Part shown: one piece after another, positions 21,639-30,908 of the stretch
Layout: each line of letters starts with the position of its first letter
Numbering within the stretch: position 1 is the stretch's first letter
From: Desulfuromonas sp. KJ2020
GTDB taxonomy: Bacteria > Desulfobacterota > Desulfuromonadia > Desulfuromonadales > SZUA-540
Reading direction: 5' to 3'
DNA length: 64,000 nucleotides
NCBI RefSeq assembly: GCF_024197615.1
Contig: NZ_JAKUKE010000003.1
Coordinates: forward strand, 727,717-791,716
Program-made: the position numbers and the translations under genes
Notes under the pieces: model-generated
The model's database searches: none
Told to the model about the DNA's origin: nothing
What the model saw: the letters and a program-made list of their open reading frames with translations, nothing else

Positions 21639-22489
21639 TTTTACCCACTATTGATGGGCCTATGTTCGAGGATTGTCGGCAAATCCAGGAAGCCGTCGCA
21701 ACAGAAAAGGGCCCAGCGCCCTTTGATCTGGCTGTCGTCCTCGGTTCGGGCCTGGGCGCCTTCGCTAACCACGTCCAGGAACCGGCCGTCTGGCCCTATC
21801 GGAAATTTAACTGTTTTCCTGATGCCATGGTTGCCGGCCATTCGGGTCAGCTGGTCGCCGGGACCTTTTTGGGCTGGCGAGTACTGGTTTTTCAGGGCCG
21901 TTATCATCTTTATCAGGGACATTCAGCCACTCAGGTGTCCCTGCCAGCCCGTATTGCGCACGTCCTCGGCTGCCCCCGACTGCTGCTGACCAATGCGGTG
22001 GGTGGCATCAACCCCGCCTTCCAGCCTGGCGATTTTATGTATATCGCCGACCACATCAATCTCATGGGGGATAACCCGCTCCGAGGAAACTTCCCCAATC
22101 CCTTTGTCGATCTTTCGACTCTCTACCTGGATACGCTCTACCGTCCTTTGCGTGAATACGCCACGCAGCACCAGATTCGGCTGCATCGTGGGGTGCTCTG
22201 CGCCGTGCAGGGACCCTCTTACGAAACCCCGGCCGAAATCCGCGCCATGAAACTTCTCGGGGCCGATGCGGTGTCCATGTCAACCGTTCCTGAAGCCATC
22301 ATGGCCAAATATCTCGGCATGGACGTCGTCGGTCTTTCCTCCATCTCCAATCATGCCGCCGGTCTTTCTTCCGCTCCTCTGCAGCACGAGGAGGTATTGT
22401 CCGCCGGGAAAAGGGCCGAAGGCCGTTTTGTCGACCTGGTCAGTCGTTTGATCGGCCTCTGGCAAGAAACGGTGCCCACCTCTGCCTGA
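21635..22489 (+). CDS. Purine nucleoside phosphorylase (trimeric PNP family)
   Basis: 284 residues. It cleaves inosine/guanosine (and deoxy forms) with phosphate to free base and ribose-1-phosphate. Seen motifs: VVLGSGLGAFA (phosphate loop), VFQGRYHLYQGHS, LLLTNAVGGINP, GPSYETPAEIRA (purine-site Glu) and SISNHAAG (purine-site Asn). Asn rather than the usual [IV]-T-N-K surroundings suggests guanosine/inosine preference, but this is weak. Start GTG at 21635 overlaps the TPR gene stop; an ATG at 21662 would also keep the fold but has no Shine-Dalgarno. With mtnP and the kinase it makes a small purine-salvage cluster. Confidence 0.92.
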   Translation: MILPTIDGPMFEDCRQIQEAVATEKGPAPFDLAVVLGSGLGAFANHVQEPAVWPYRKFNCFPDAMVAGHSGQLVAGTFLGWRVLVFQGRYHLYQGHSATQVSLPARIAHVLGCPRLLLTNAVGGINPAFQPGDFMYIADHINLMGDNPLRGNFPNPFVDLSTLYLDTLYRPLREYATQHQIRLHRGVLCAVQGPSYETPAEIRAMKLLGADAVSMSTVPEAIMAKYLGMDVVGLSSISNHAAGLSSAPLQHEEVLSAGKRAEGRFVDLVSRLIGLWQETVPTSA

Positions 22490-22572
22490 GGTCCTTCCCC
22501 GCGACTCTTTTGTTTTTTGTAACATCCTGTAATTGTTTGGCAATAAATAACTATACGGTGTGCTTCATCGTC

Positions 22573-22600
22573 TTGACAGGGCAAGAGCTCGTGATAGACT
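22573..22600 (+). promoter_or_regulatory. Putative sigma70 promoter of the receiver-only gene
   Basis: TTGACA at 22573-22578, 16 bases, TAGACT at 22595-22600, about 31 bases before the GTG start at 22632. Confidence 0.6.
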
Positions 22601-22631
22601 TACCTGCAAAATACGCAGGGGAGCATTTTGG

Positions 22632-23033
22632 GTGGGATCAAAAATCAAAAGAATTCTAATTGTTGATGATGAAGAGAATACCCGTATTGGCCTGAGCAAG
22701 CTGCTCAGTCAGGAAGGGTTTGAGGTCTGCAGCGTTCCCAACGGTCAGGAGGCCTTGGAATACCTGAAGTCCAGTCGGGTGAACCTGGTCATCAGCGATA
22801 TCAATATGCCTGAAATGAACGGGCTGACCTTTCTCAAGGAACTCAACCGTCTCTACCCCAGTACCCATGTCATCATGATTACGGCCTATGGTGGGGTCGA
22901 GTCTTATCTGGAGGCCATGAATCTCGGAGCCTTCGAATACATTCACAAGCCGATCAAAATTGAAGAACTCAAGTCTGTGATGGAAAAAATTCATAATGAC
23001 GCCAAACAGGCGTCTTCAGTTGGCTCTATGTGA
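22632..23033 (+). CDS. Stand-alone response regulator (receiver domain only)
   Basis: 133 residues, GTG start at 22632 with GGGAG 8 bases upstream. One receiver domain with the acidic pocket D12-D13, phospho-acceptor Asp56 (VISDINMPEMNG), the switch Thr (MITAYGG) and Lys (HKPIKIEEL). No output domain follows, only about 12 further residues. The receiver resembles the NtrC/AtoC subgroup. No kinase gene is adjacent, so it is an orphan; it may act by protein-protein contact. A universal stress protein gene follows after 32 bases and may be in the same transcript. Confidence 0.9.
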   Translation: MGSKIKRILIVDDEENTRIGLSKLLSQEGFEVCSVPNGQEALEYLKSSRVNLVISDINMPEMNGLTFLKELNRLYPSTHVIMITAYGGVESYLEAMNLGAFEYIHKPIKIEELKSVMEKIHNDAKQASSVGSM

Positions 23034-23065
23034 TTTGACCTTTTTCTTGAAATCAAGGAGGAAGC

Positions 23066-23515
23066 ATGAAAAATTTCAATACCATCCTTTTTGCCACGGA
23101 TTTTTCCGAATGTTCTGATCAGGCCTTTCAATATGCCCATATGTTGGCCAAAAAGTGTGAGGCAAAACTTCTGCTGGTTCATGTCATCAACGAACCGGTT
23201 GACCTGCGTGGCTTTTACGTCCCCCATATTTCCTTTGACAAACTGGAAGAGGAAATTGAAGAGGGCGCTAAAAAGATGATGGAAAAGTTTTGCCGAACCC
23301 ACCTTGGTGAGGATATCCGTTACGAGACCTTTATCGTGCCGGGGATACCTTACGATGAGATCATCAAGAAGGGGCAGGAGCAGTCCGCCGACCTCATCAT
23401 CCTGGGAACCCACGGACGTACGGGTCTCGACCATGTTTTGTTTGGCAGCACCGCTGAAAAGGTCGTGCGCAAGTCTCCGATTCCGGTCATGACGGTTACC
23501 AGTAGCGAAAAGTGA
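23066..23515 (+). CDS. Universal stress protein (UspA family)
   Basis: 149 residues, one Usp domain. N-terminal ILFATDFSECSDQA and C-terminal ILGTHGRTGLDHVLFGSTAEKVVRKSPIPV hold the ATP-binding G-x2-G-x9-G-[ST] motif, so this is probably an ATP-binding member. Shine-Dalgarno AAGGAGG is 4-5 bases before the ATG. It follows the receiver gene by 32 bases and ends at a strong terminator. A second, distinct UspA gene lies at 43569. Role in stress survival is inferred from the family. Confidence 0.94.
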   Translation: MKNFNTILFATDFSECSDQAFQYAHMLAKKCEAKLLLVHVINEPVDLRGFYVPHISFDKLEEEIEEGAKKMMEKFCRTHLGEDIRYETFIVPGIPYDEIIKKGQEQSADLIILGTHGRTGLDHVLFGSTAEKVVRKSPIPVMTVTSSEK

Positions 23516-23548
23516 TTCATCCGGGATACTATCCCGAAAAAACTTATG

Positions 23549-23580
23549 GGAAGACGGCCTGGCGCTGTCTTCCTTTTTTT
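23549..23580 (+). terminator. Rho-independent terminator after the first uspA-like gene
   Basis: Stem GGAAGAC (23549-23555) with GTCTTCC (23567-23573), extended by a G-T wobble and GC pairs, then seven T. Confidence 0.88.
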
Positions 23581-23708
23581 ATGGGAAATCCGCGAACAGG
23601 GACGTGAAAGTGATAGGCCCGTGGGGAACAAGCTTCTTGTTTGGCAGAATGTTTCATGGTAAATTAACGCCCTTTTTAACGTATTGATTTTCTTTCCGGA
23701 AGACAGAT

Positions 23709-24452
23709 ATGCAGACTCCACAACATCTCGCCATTATCATGGATGGGAACGGCCGCTGGGCTGAACGCCGACAGTTGCCGCGTACGGCCGGCCACAGTCG
23801 TGGTGCCGATAACGTGCGTACTGTCATCGAGGAGTGCAGGCTTCAGGGGATTCGCTACCTCACCCTGTATGCCTTCAGCTCTGAAAACTGGGGAAGACCC
23901 CCCGCTGAGATAGACGCCCTGATGTCCCTTCTCGCCAGATATCTCGCCAACGAACTCCCCAAAATGTTGGGTGAGGGCATTCGATTTAATGTGATCGGCG
24001 AAATCGAGCGCCTGCCTGCCGATGTGCAGGTGTCGCTCAAAGAAGCCATGGAACGGACCGGCAACAACCAGGAAATGGTGCTGACCCTGGCTCTTTCCTA
24101 TGGTGGCAGAGATGAAATTCTGCGGGCCGTTCGCGGGCTTTGTCGGCAGGTTTCCGCTGGAACCTTGGCGACCGAGGATATTGACGAGGAAGTTTTTTCA
24201 GGCGCTCTGGATACCCATGATCTGCCTGATCCCGATCTGCTTATCCGCACCAGCGGCGAGATGCGGGTCAGTAATTTTTTACTTTGGCAGTTAGCTTATG
24301 CCGAATTATACTTCACCGAAACACTATGGCCTGACTTCGACGTGGCTGAGCTGCGTCGTGCCCTGGAACTCTATGCCCAACGAGAGAGGCGCTACGGTCT
24401 GACGGCTGAGCAGGTTACTCAATCCTCGTCGCCCAAGGAGGGGAATCATTAA
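23709..24452 (+). CDS. uppS: Undecaprenyl (polyprenyl) diphosphate synthase, cis-prenyltransferase
   Basis: 247 residues. It elongates farnesyl diphosphate with isopentenyl diphosphate to the C55 lipid carrier used in peptidoglycan and O-antigen synthesis. The family signatures are complete: HLAIIMDGNGRWA with catalytic Asp, AGHSRGADNVR, YAFSSENW, and the C-terminal DPDLLIRTSGEMRVSNFLLWQ with YAELYFT. The stop codon shares its first T with the proposed AUU start of cdsA, so the two are coupled. In the relatives I recall, frr and pyrH precede uppS; here a UspA gene does. Confidence 0.97.
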   Translation: MQTPQHLAIIMDGNGRWAERRQLPRTAGHSRGADNVRTVIEECRLQGIRYLTLYAFSSENWGRPPAEIDALMSLLARYLANELPKMLGEGIRFNVIGEIERLPADVQVSLKEAMERTGNNQEMVLTLALSYGGRDEILRAVRGLCRQVSAGTLATEDIDEEVFSGALDTHDLPDPDLLIRTSGEMRVSNFLLWQLAYAELYFTETLWPDFDVAELRRALELYAQRERRYGLTAEQVTQSSSPKEGNH

Positions 24453-25248
24453 GACGCGAATTTTAACGGCCTTGGTTGCGCTTCCTCTGCTGGTGCTTTT
24501 TATTATCTATGCCAGCCCTATGGTTTTCAATGTGCTGGTTTTTGGCGTCGGACTTTTGGCTCTTCATGAGTTCTATGGGATGGCACTTAGCGACGGTCGC
24601 CAAAAAATCCAGCTTCTTGCCGTTGTTGGCGGTTCTTTTCTCCTTATCCCTTTTGCCTTGGGGAATGTCGGGTATTTCCAGGGCTGGCTTGTTTTCCTCC
24701 TTCTCTTTTTCGCTGTGGCTTTTCTGTTCTCCTTTCGCGACCTGACGCGTGTTGTCCAGGAAATGGGCCTTGTCATGCTGGGCCTGCTGTATATCCCCTT
24801 GCTTCTGGGGCATCTTATGCTCCTCAGAGACCTGCCTTTCGGGCGGGAATGGATCTTTTTTGCCCTTCTTTGCATTATGGCCTGTGATTCAGCGGCTTAT
24901 TTTATCGGTTCAGCTCTCGGTCGACGCAAACTCTATCCCGCTATCAGCCCTAATAAAAGTGTAGAAGGGGCTTTGGGGGGAGTGGCCGGAACCTTTGTCG
25001 GGGCGGGACTGGCCAAAATCTTTTTCTTTCAGGAGCTTTCGTGGAGTGACGTGGTTTTGCTGGGCGGAGTCCTGGGTGTGCTGGGGCAGCTTGGCGACCT
25101 TTTCGAGTCCATGCTCAAGCGCAGCTTCAATGTCAAGGATTCCGGGACCCTCATCCCCGGCCACGGTGGCATTCTCGATCGGTTGGACAGTCTGCTGTTC
25201 GCCTTTGCTCCGGTTTACTATTATGCTTTTCTGTTTTTCAAGGGATAG
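24448..25248 (+). CDS. cdsA: Phosphatidate cytidylyltransferase (CDP-diglyceride synthase), AUU start proposed
   Basis: 266 residues from an ATT at 24448. It makes CDP-diacylglycerol from phosphatidate and CTP at the inner membrane. About eight hydrophobic segments are followed by the CdsA signature S-x2-KR-x4-KD-x5-PGHGG-x2-DR-x-D, complete at SMLKRSFNVKD and LIPGHGGILDRLDS. An in-frame TGA at 24400 and the absence of ATG/GTG/TTG up to a TTG at 24472 limit the choice. ATT at 24448 has AAGGAGGGG with the core GGAGG 6 bases upstream and gives KTRILTALVALPL, the normal CdsA N-terminus; the TTG at 24472 has no Shine-Dalgarno and drops eight residues. ATC at 24445 is a less likely alternative. 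dxr follows after 12 bases. Confidence 0.95.
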   Translation: MKTRILTALVALPLLVLFIIYASPMVFNVLVFGVGLLALHEFYGMALSDGRQKIQLLAVVGGSFLLIPFALGNVGYFQGWLVFLLLFFAVAFLFSFRDLTRVVQEMGLVMLGLLYIPLLLGHLMLLRDLPFGREWIFFALLCIMACDSAAYFIGSALGRRKLYPAISPNKSVEGALGGVAGTFVGAGLAKIFFFQELSWSDVVLLGGVLGVLGQLGDLFESMLKRSFNVKDSGTLIPGHGGILDRLDSLLFAFAPVYYYAFLFFKG

Positions 25249-25260
25249 ACACCTTTCGAC

Positions 25261-26418
25261 ATGAAGAAAATATCTGTACTTGGATCTACCGGATCGATTG
25301 GCGTCAGCACGCTGGATATCGCTGCGGCCCATCCCGATCAATTTCAGATTGTTGCTCTGACGGCCGGTGCCAATCTTCACCTGCTGGCCGAACAGGTTCG
25401 GCGCTTTCGTCCTTCTGTCGTGGCTGTGCTACGCAAGGAAGACGAGGTTTCCTTGCGCGATATGCTGGGCGCGGCCGCGCCGGAGGTTCTTTCCGGGCTG
25501 GAAGGACTCATGGCCTGTGCTGTTCACGACGAGGCTCAGATGGTCGTTTCGGCCATCGTCGGCGCCGCCGGACTGGTCCCCACCATGGCCGCGATCGAGT
25601 CGGGCAAGGATATCGCCCTCGCCAACAAGGAGACTCTGGTGACAGCGGGCGCCCTGGTCATGGAGGCGGTCCAGCGCAAAGGCGTGAAGCTTTATCCGGT
25701 TGACAGCGAACATTCGGCTATCTTCCAGTCCCTGGAAGGGCATCGCAAGGCTGATGTCCGGCGTCTGATTTTGACGGCCTCCGGGGGACCGTTCCGGGAC
25801 AAAGCCCTCGCCGAACTGAAGCAGGTTTCTCCCGCCGATGCGCTGGCGCACCCGAACTGGTCCATGGGGAAGAAGATTTCCATCGATTCTGCCACCATGA
25901 TGAACAAGGGACTTGAAGTCATCGAGGCCCGCTGGCTTTTCGATTTGCCGGCGGACCGGATCGATGTCCATATTCATCCCCAGAGCATCGTTCACTCCAT
26001 GGTCGAATATGTCGATGGGTCGGTCATTGCTCAGCTTGGCATCCCCGACATGAAAACCCCCATCGCCTATGCTCTGTCCTATCCGGAACGGCTCCCTCTG
26101 AATCTTCCCGCGCTGGATCTTTGCGCTTTAGGTTCCCTGAGCTTCTCGAAACCCGACAACCAACGTTTCGCCTGCCTGGAACTCGCCTATGAGGCACTCA
26201 GGGCTGAGGGTACCGCTCCCGCTGTCCTTAACGCCGCCAACGAGGTGGCCGTCGAGGCCTTTCTCAACAGGGAACTCGGCTTTTTAGCCATCCCCGATAT
26301 CTTGCGTCGCGTTCTGGACGCCCATCGCCATGGTGCGCTGACACATATCGACGAAGCCCTGCGCGCCGATCGCTGGGGGCGACAGGCGGCACGTCGTCTG
26401 ATAGACGCGGCCTTGTAG
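25261..26418 (+). CDS. dxr: 1-deoxy-D-xylulose 5-phosphate reductoisomerase
   Basis: 385 residues. Second step of the MEP pathway: DXP plus NADPH to 2-C-methyl-D-erythritol 4-phosphate, metal dependent. Motifs: [16 protein letters not shown] (NADPH loop), [22 protein letters not shown] (metal Asp/Glu), [35 protein letters not shown]. The Shine-Dalgarno is weak (GGGA far upstream), fitting readthrough from cdsA 12 bases upstream. Together with uppS it feeds isoprenoid carrier synthesis. Confidence 0.98.
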   Translation: MKKISVLGSTGSIGVSTLDIAAAHPDQFQIVALTAGANLHLLAEQVRRFRPSVVAVLRKEDEVSLRDMLGAAAPEVLSGLEGLMACAVHDEAQMVVSAIVGAAGLVPTMAAIESGKDIALANKETLVTAGALVMEAVQRKGVKLYPVDSEHSAIFQSLEGHRKADVRRLILTASGGPFRDKALAELKQVSPADALAHPNWSMGKKISIDSATMMNKGLEVIEARWLFDLPADRIDVHIHPQSIVHSMVEYVDGSVIAQLGIPDMKTPIAYALSYPERLPLNLPALDLCALGSLSFSKPDNQRFACLELAYEALRAEGTAPAVLNAANEVAVEAFLNRELGFLAIPDILRRVLDAHRHGALTHIDEALRADRWGRQAARRLIDAAL

Positions 26419-26429
26419 GGGAAGAATCC

Positions 26430-27758
26430 ATGTTCACTCTGGTCGCCGGCATCCTCATGCTGGGCATACTTGTCTTTATCCACGAATTCGGCCACTTTCT
26501 TGTGGCCAAGTTGGCGGGAGTCAAGGTTCTCAAGTTCTCTCTCGGGTTCGGTCCAAGGCTTCTCTCCATCCGTTACGGTGAAACCGATTATATGATCTGC
26601 GCCATTCCTCTCGGCGGCTATGTGCAGATGCTGGGGGAAAGTGTGGGAGACCTGGGGGAGGGTGGGGCTGTCACACCTGAGGAACGCAAGCGCTCCTTTG
26701 CCAACAAGCCTGTTTCGCGGCGCATGGCGATCGTTGCTGCCGGCCCCATCATGAACCTCCTGCTGCCATTTCTTGTTCTGCCTGTGGCTTATCTGGTTGG
26801 TGTCAATGTGCCGGCCTATCTGGAGAGGACCCCTTGTGTTGGCATGGTGACAGCGGGTTCCGAAGCTGAATCGGCCGGTTTTGCCCGGGGCGACTGCATC
26901 CAGCGTATCAACGGGGACCGAGTGCCGACCTGGTCGGACGCCAATCGCGCACTGATTTCCTACGCTGGCTATGGACTGGATTTCAGCGTTCAACGGGATG
27001 AACAGGTAGTTTCGATCCTGCTGACGCCCGAAGATGGCGGTCTGGAAGGGTTGGAGTCCGTCGGTCTTATGCCGGTCCAGAGGGCTGTCGTGGGAGCTCT
27101 CGCTCCCGGCATGCCGGCTGAAAAAGCCGGCCTGCAGGTGGGAGACGAAATCCTGGCCATTAACGATCACCCGATCGTGTCCTGGTATGATTTGAGCCCC
27201 ATCATTCAGCAGACCGGGGCGGCTCCGGCCGTCTATCGGGTGAATCGGCAAGGGGAGACGCTGAGCTTTTCGGTGCAGACCCAGCGGAGCGAAGAAAACC
27301 CCGATGAATACCTTTTAGGTGTCGCACCTCAGCTTGAGACCAGTTTTAAAAGATTTGGCCTGGCTGACGCCATGAACGCCGGGGCGGACAGGGCGATGGA
27401 GCTTATTGATCTGACACTGGTTTTCCTGCAAAAGTTATTTGCCGGCCATGTTCCCAGCAAAAATATCGGCGGACCTATTACAGTCATTCAGGTGGCAGGG
27501 CAGGCCGCTCAGACGGATCTGGCCAGTATCCTCTCGGTTCTGGCCTTTCTCAGCATTCAGCTGGGAATCCTCAATCTCTTGCCGATCCCGATTCTCGACG
27601 GGGGGCATCTGTTTTTCAATTTCTTTGAACTGATCCTGCGCCGGCCCCTTTCGCTCAAGACCCGGGAGATCGCCCAGCAGATCGGCTTGATGTTGCTTCT
27701 GGGTCTGATGGTTTTCGCTTTTTACAATGATATTGTGCGTATATTTTTTGGAGGGTAG
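26430..27758 (+). CDS. rseP: RseP-type site-2 intramembrane zinc metalloprotease
   Basis: 442 residues. Inner-membrane S2P-family protease that cuts anti-sigma factors and leftover signal peptides. Zinc motif HEFGHFLVAK in the first helix; the third ligand motif NLLPIPILDGGH in a late helix; two PDZ domains in the periplasmic part, about 115-195 and 200-285 (each with an S-A/P-A-E-x-A-G-[FL]-x-x-G-D element). AGGGGAAG precedes the ATG. Gap to dxr is 11 bases and to tsaB 2 bases, so it is inside one operon. No anti-sigma factor gene is near. Confidence 0.96.
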   Translation: MFTLVAGILMLGILVFIHEFGHFLVAKLAGVKVLKFSLGFGPRLLSIRYGETDYMICAIPLGGYVQMLGESVGDLGEGGAVTPEERKRSFANKPVSRRMAIVAAGPIMNLLLPFLVLPVAYLVGVNVPAYLERTPCVGMVTAGSEAESAGFARGDCIQRINGDRVPTWSDANRALISYAGYGLDFSVQRDEQVVSILLTPEDGGLEGLESVGLMPVQRAVVGALAPGMPAEKAGLQVGDEILAINDHPIVSWYDLSPIIQQTGAAPAVYRVNRQGETLSFSVQTQRSEENPDEYLLGVAPQLETSFKRFGLADAMNAGADRAMELIDLTLVFLQKLFAGHVPSKNIGGPITVIQVAGQAAQTDLASILSVLAFLSIQLGILNLLPIPILDGGHLFFNFFELILRRPLSLKTREIAQQIGLMLLLGLMVFAFYNDIVRIFFGG

Positions 27759-27760
27759 GT

Positions 27761-28480
27761 TTGTCTGAAGTCCTTCTTGCCGTGGATACTTCCACCCCTG
27801 CTGGGAGCATTGCGATCAGTCGTGGCGAAACCCTCGTCGGTGAACTCTTTCTCGACCTTAAAGCTGCCAATCACACGGATCGACTGCTGCTCAGCATATC
27901 GCAGCTGCTGTCCGATTGTGCTATGTCCATCCAGGATATCGCAGCCTTCGGCGTTGTTGTCGGCCCGGGCTCCTTTACGGGGCTGCGGGTAGGGCTGGCT
28001 ACGGTCAAGGGGCTTGCCATGGCGACCGGCAAACCCGTTGTCGGCGTCTCTTCCTTGAGTGTTCTGGCCGCCTCTGTCCCATTTGCCCGTTATCCGGTCT
28101 GTGTCATGGTGGACGCACGCAAGCAGGAGGTCTATTCGGAGCTTTTTACCTGCGAGAAAGGGCATCCTCAAAGCATCGGAACCGCCGTGGTGGCCGATCC
28201 TGAAAGGGTGGTGTCCAATTTAGAGGCTTCAACCCTGTTTATCGGCAACGGCGCCGTTCTGTATCGTTCGCTCATTTTGAAACATTTGGGGGCTAAGGCC
28301 CATTTCGCCCCCTGGCCTTTTACCGCACCCCGGGCTTCCCTGGCCGCCAGTCTCTTGCTGGAGGCGTATCGGCAGGGGGAAGCCATTCCTCTTGAATCCC
28401 TGGCACCCCTTTATATTCGCCTTTCCGAGGCCGAAATTGCCATGGCCAAACGCCAGGAGAATGACTTTATTCAAGGTTGA
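27761..28480 (+). CDS. tsaB: tRNA threonylcarbamoyladenosine synthesis protein TsaB
   Basis: 239 residues from a TTG at 27761 with TTGGAGG about 8 bases upstream. TsaB is the scaffold partner of TsaD in making t6A37 on ANN-decoding tRNAs. N-terminal VLLAVDTSTPAGSIAI and VVVGPGSFTGLRVGLATVKGLA are the family motifs of the ASKHA fold. No alternative ATG is near. It follows rseP by 2 bases and ends the uppS-to-tsaB run. Confidence 0.95.
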   Translation: MSEVLLAVDTSTPAGSIAISRGETLVGELFLDLKAANHTDRLLLSISQLLSDCAMSIQDIAAFGVVVGPGSFTGLRVGLATVKGLAMATGKPVVGVSSLSVLAASVPFARYPVCVMVDARKQEVYSELFTCEKGHPQSIGTAVVADPERVVSNLEASTLFIGNGAVLYRSLILKHLGAKAHFAPWPFTAPRASLAASLLLEAYRQGEAIPLESLAPLYIRLSEAEIAMAKRQENDFIQG

Positions 28481-28553
28481 CAACCTCAGGCTGCTTCGCT
28501 ATCTTAAAACTGTGTTTTCTGGCATATGTAAACTCTTTCCCGGGAGGTGTACG

Positions 28554-28772
28554 ATGCAGCAGGATAGTCAGTCCCTGGTACAAAGTCTTTTCGACCAGAA
28601 TCCCCGCTTTCGGTTACTTTACGAGGAACATCAACTGCTGGAAAAAGACTTGGAATCACTCACCAGAAAATCTTTTCTGACTCCTGAGGAAGAACTGGAA
28701 AAACGAAAATTACAGAAGCTCAAACTTGCCGGAAAGGACGAAATGGAGCGCATCCTCAATAACTATCGTTAG
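28554..28772 (+). CDS. YdcH/DUF465-family small protein
   Basis: 72 residues, ATG at 28554 with GGGAGG about 8 bases upstream. The core FRLLYEEHQLLEKDLESL and the C-terminal EEELEKRKLQKLKLAGKDEMERILNNYR match DUF465 (YdcH), small helical-hairpin proteins of unknown function. It lies 73 bases after tsaB and before ilvD, the same place I recall for a small hypothetical in Geobacter. Confidence 0.8.
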   Translation: MQQDSQSLVQSLFDQNPRFRLLYEEHQLLEKDLESLTRKSFLTPEEELEKRKLQKLKLAGKDEMERILNNYR

Positions 28773-28797
28773 CCTGTTTTGTCAGACCTGCGAATGG

Positions 28798-28828
28798 AAA
28801 AGGGTTCGGGCGACAGCTTGAACCCTTT
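28798..28828 (+). terminator. Possible terminator after the YdcH-like gene
   Basis: Stem AAAAGGGTTC paired with GAACCCTTT (28820-28828) over a 12-base loop. Only TTTCATTG follows, so termination may be weak. Confidence 0.45.
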
Positions 28829-28938
28829 CATTGTATCTGCTCCCGTTTTGCCGGCCGCAACATTTCTTTGGCTGGACTAGACGAGTTGATCTGGTTTTAC
28901 GACAGCGGGACAGACTATTCCTATCATAAGTCACTGAG

Positions 28939-28960
28939 ACGATTCCCGTGGTGGAATCGT
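28939..28960. repeat. Inverted repeat upstream of ilvD
   Basis: ACGATTCC (28939-28946), 6 bases, GGAATCGT (28953-28960), ending 28 bases before the ilvD ATG. It could be an mRNA hairpin or an operator for a dimeric regulator. Confidence 0.4.
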
Positions 28961-28988
28961 TTGAAATATATATCGGGAGCATTCATCT

Positions 28989-30839
28989 ATGGCCGGTTTA
29001 CGATCCAACACGTCGACGCAGGGAAGGAATATGGCAGGCGCTCGTGCTCTATGGCGGGCCACCGGGGTTAAAAACAGCGATTTTGGCAAGCCTGTTATTG
29101 CTGTTGTCAACTCATTCACCCAGTTTGTGCCGGGGCATGTCCATCTTCATGCTCTCGGGCAGCTTGTGGTGGCCGAAGTGGAAAAAGCTGGCGGGATCGC
29201 CAAGGAATTCAATACGGTGGCGATCTGTGACGGCATTGCCATGGGCCATGCCGGCATGCTTTATAGCCTGCCCTCCAGGGAACTGATCGCCGACTCGGTT
29301 GAGTATATGGTCAACGCCCACTGTGCCGATGCTCTTGTCTGCATTTCCAACTGCGATAAAGTCACTCCCGGTATGCTCATGGCGGCCATGCGACTTAACA
29401 TCCCGGCTATTTTTGTCTCCGGGGGGCCTATGGAGGCAGGCAAAGTCCATATCGCCGGCAAGGAACTTCATGTTGACCTGATTGATGCCATGGTTGCTGC
29501 CGCCACACCCGGAGTCAGCGATAAGGACCTGGCGGAATACGAGCGTTCGTCCTGTCCCACCTGTGGCTCCTGTTCGGGTATGTTTACCGCAAACTCCATG
29601 AATTGCCTGACAGAAGCCCTCGGGTTCAGTCTCCCTGGCAACGGCAGTCTCGTCGCCACGCACTCGGAGCGTAAAAAGCTTTTCGTTGAAGCGGGAAAAC
29701 GAATCGTGGAGATGGCCAAACGCTATTATGAACAAGGTGATCAAACGGTTCTGCCTCGTTCTATCGCCGGCTTCGCCGCTTTTGAAAACGCCATGCGTCT
29801 GGATATCGCCATGGGCGGCTCTACCAATACGGTTCTTCATCTTCTGGCTGTGGCCCAGGAAGGGGCTGTCAACTTCACCATGGATGACATCAACCGGCTG
29901 TCGCTGGAAACTCCCAATTTATGCAAGGTGGCGCCGGCTGTTTCCCACTACCACATGGAGGATGTTCATCGTGCCGGCGGTGTCATCGGCATCCTGGCTG
30001 AACTCGATCGTGCCGGACTGATCAATCGCGACAGCCCGACCGTGCATAGTCCGACCATGGGCGAGGCTATTCAACAATGGGATATCATGACATCCGCTGA
30101 TCCCATAACCCATACCCGGTATGCGGCTGCGCCCGGCAACAAGGTTTCCCTTGAAGCTTTCAGTCAAAGCAATCAGTGGGGGGAACTCGACAAGGACAGG
30201 GCCGGTGGTTGTATTCGAGACGTGGGTCATGCCTACAGCAAGGATGGCGGCCTGGCCGTGCTCTATGGCAACCTGGCGCCCGAAGGGTGTATCGTCAAAA
30301 CCGCCGGAGTCGATCCGTCCGTGTGGACGTTTACCGGACCGGCCCGTATTTTTGAAAGCCAGGAGGCGGCCGTTGACGCCATCCTTGGGGATCGGGTCCA
30401 GGCCGGCGATGTCGTTATTATTCGTTACGAGGGGCCCAAGGGCGGGCCAGGCATGCAGGAAATGCTATATCCCACCAGTTACCTTAAATCCAAAGGTCTG
30501 GGGAAGAATTGTGCTCTCATTACGGATGGGCGCTTCTCGGGGGGAACTTCCGGACTGTCGATCGGTCATGTTTCCCCTGAAGCGGCAGAGGGCGGACCTA
30601 TTGGCTTGATTGAAGAGGGGGATCTCATTGAGATTGATATCCCCGGGCGTTCCATCCTGATGAAAGTCGCTGACAGTGAACTGGAACGTCGAAGGAAGAA
30701 CATGACGGACAAGGGGGGGAGGGCATGGCAGCCCCAAGGACGCAATAGGCAGGTCAGCAAAGCGCTGCAGGCCTATGCCGCTTCAACAACCAGTGCCGCC
30801 CGAGGGGCGGTCAGGGACGTCGAGCAGTTGCGTCGTTAG
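28989..30839 (+). CDS. ilvD: Dihydroxy-acid dehydratase
   Basis: 616 residues, the long E. coli-like form. It dehydrates 2,3-dihydroxy-isovalerate and its isoleucine-pathway homologue to the 2-keto acids. The N-terminus [25 protein letters not shown] closely follows the E. coli enzyme. Cluster and active-site Cys motifs: [39 protein letters not shown]; also GRFSGGTSG near the C-terminus. GGGAG lies about 9 bases before the ATG. ilvB follows after 69 bases, containing a small AGGGG/CCCCT hairpin but no T-run. Confidence 0.98.
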   Translation: MAGLRSNTSTQGRNMAGARALWRATGVKNSDFGKPVIAVVNSFTQFVPGHVHLHALGQLVVAEVEKAGGIAKEFNTVAICDGIAMGHAGMLYSLPSRELIADSVEYMVNAHCADALVCISNCDKVTPGMLMAAMRLNIPAIFVSGGPMEAGKVHIAGKELHVDLIDAMVAAATPGVSDKDLAEYERSSCPTCGSCSGMFTANSMNCLTEALGFSLPGNGSLVATHSERKKLFVEAGKRIVEMAKRYYEQGDQTVLPRSIAGFAAFENAMRLDIAMGGSTNTVLHLLAVAQEGAVNFTMDDINRLSLETPNLCKVAPAVSHYHMEDVHRAGGVIGILAELDRAGLINRDSPTVHSPTMGEAIQQWDIMTSADPITHTRYAAAPGNKVSLEAFSQSNQWGELDKDRAGGCIRDVGHAYSKDGGLAVLYGNLAPEGCIVKTAGVDPSVWTFTGPARIFESQEAAVDAILGDRVQAGDVVIIRYEGPKGGPGMQEMLYPTSYLKSKGLGKNCALITDGRFSGGTSGLSIGHVSPEAAEGGPIGLIEEGDLIEIDIPGRSILMKVADSELERRRKNMTDKGGRAWQPQGRNRQVSKALQAYAASTTSAARGAVRDVEQLRR

Positions 30840-30908
30840 CAAAGATCACGATGAATCAAGAGGGGCAAATCCCCCTATTGGATTGAGAATATCTTTCAGG
30901 AGGCCTTG

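Noticed and set aside
26187-27251. 354-residue open frame on the minus strand
   Set aside because: Antisense to the end of dxr and the start of rseP, both with full catalytic motifs.
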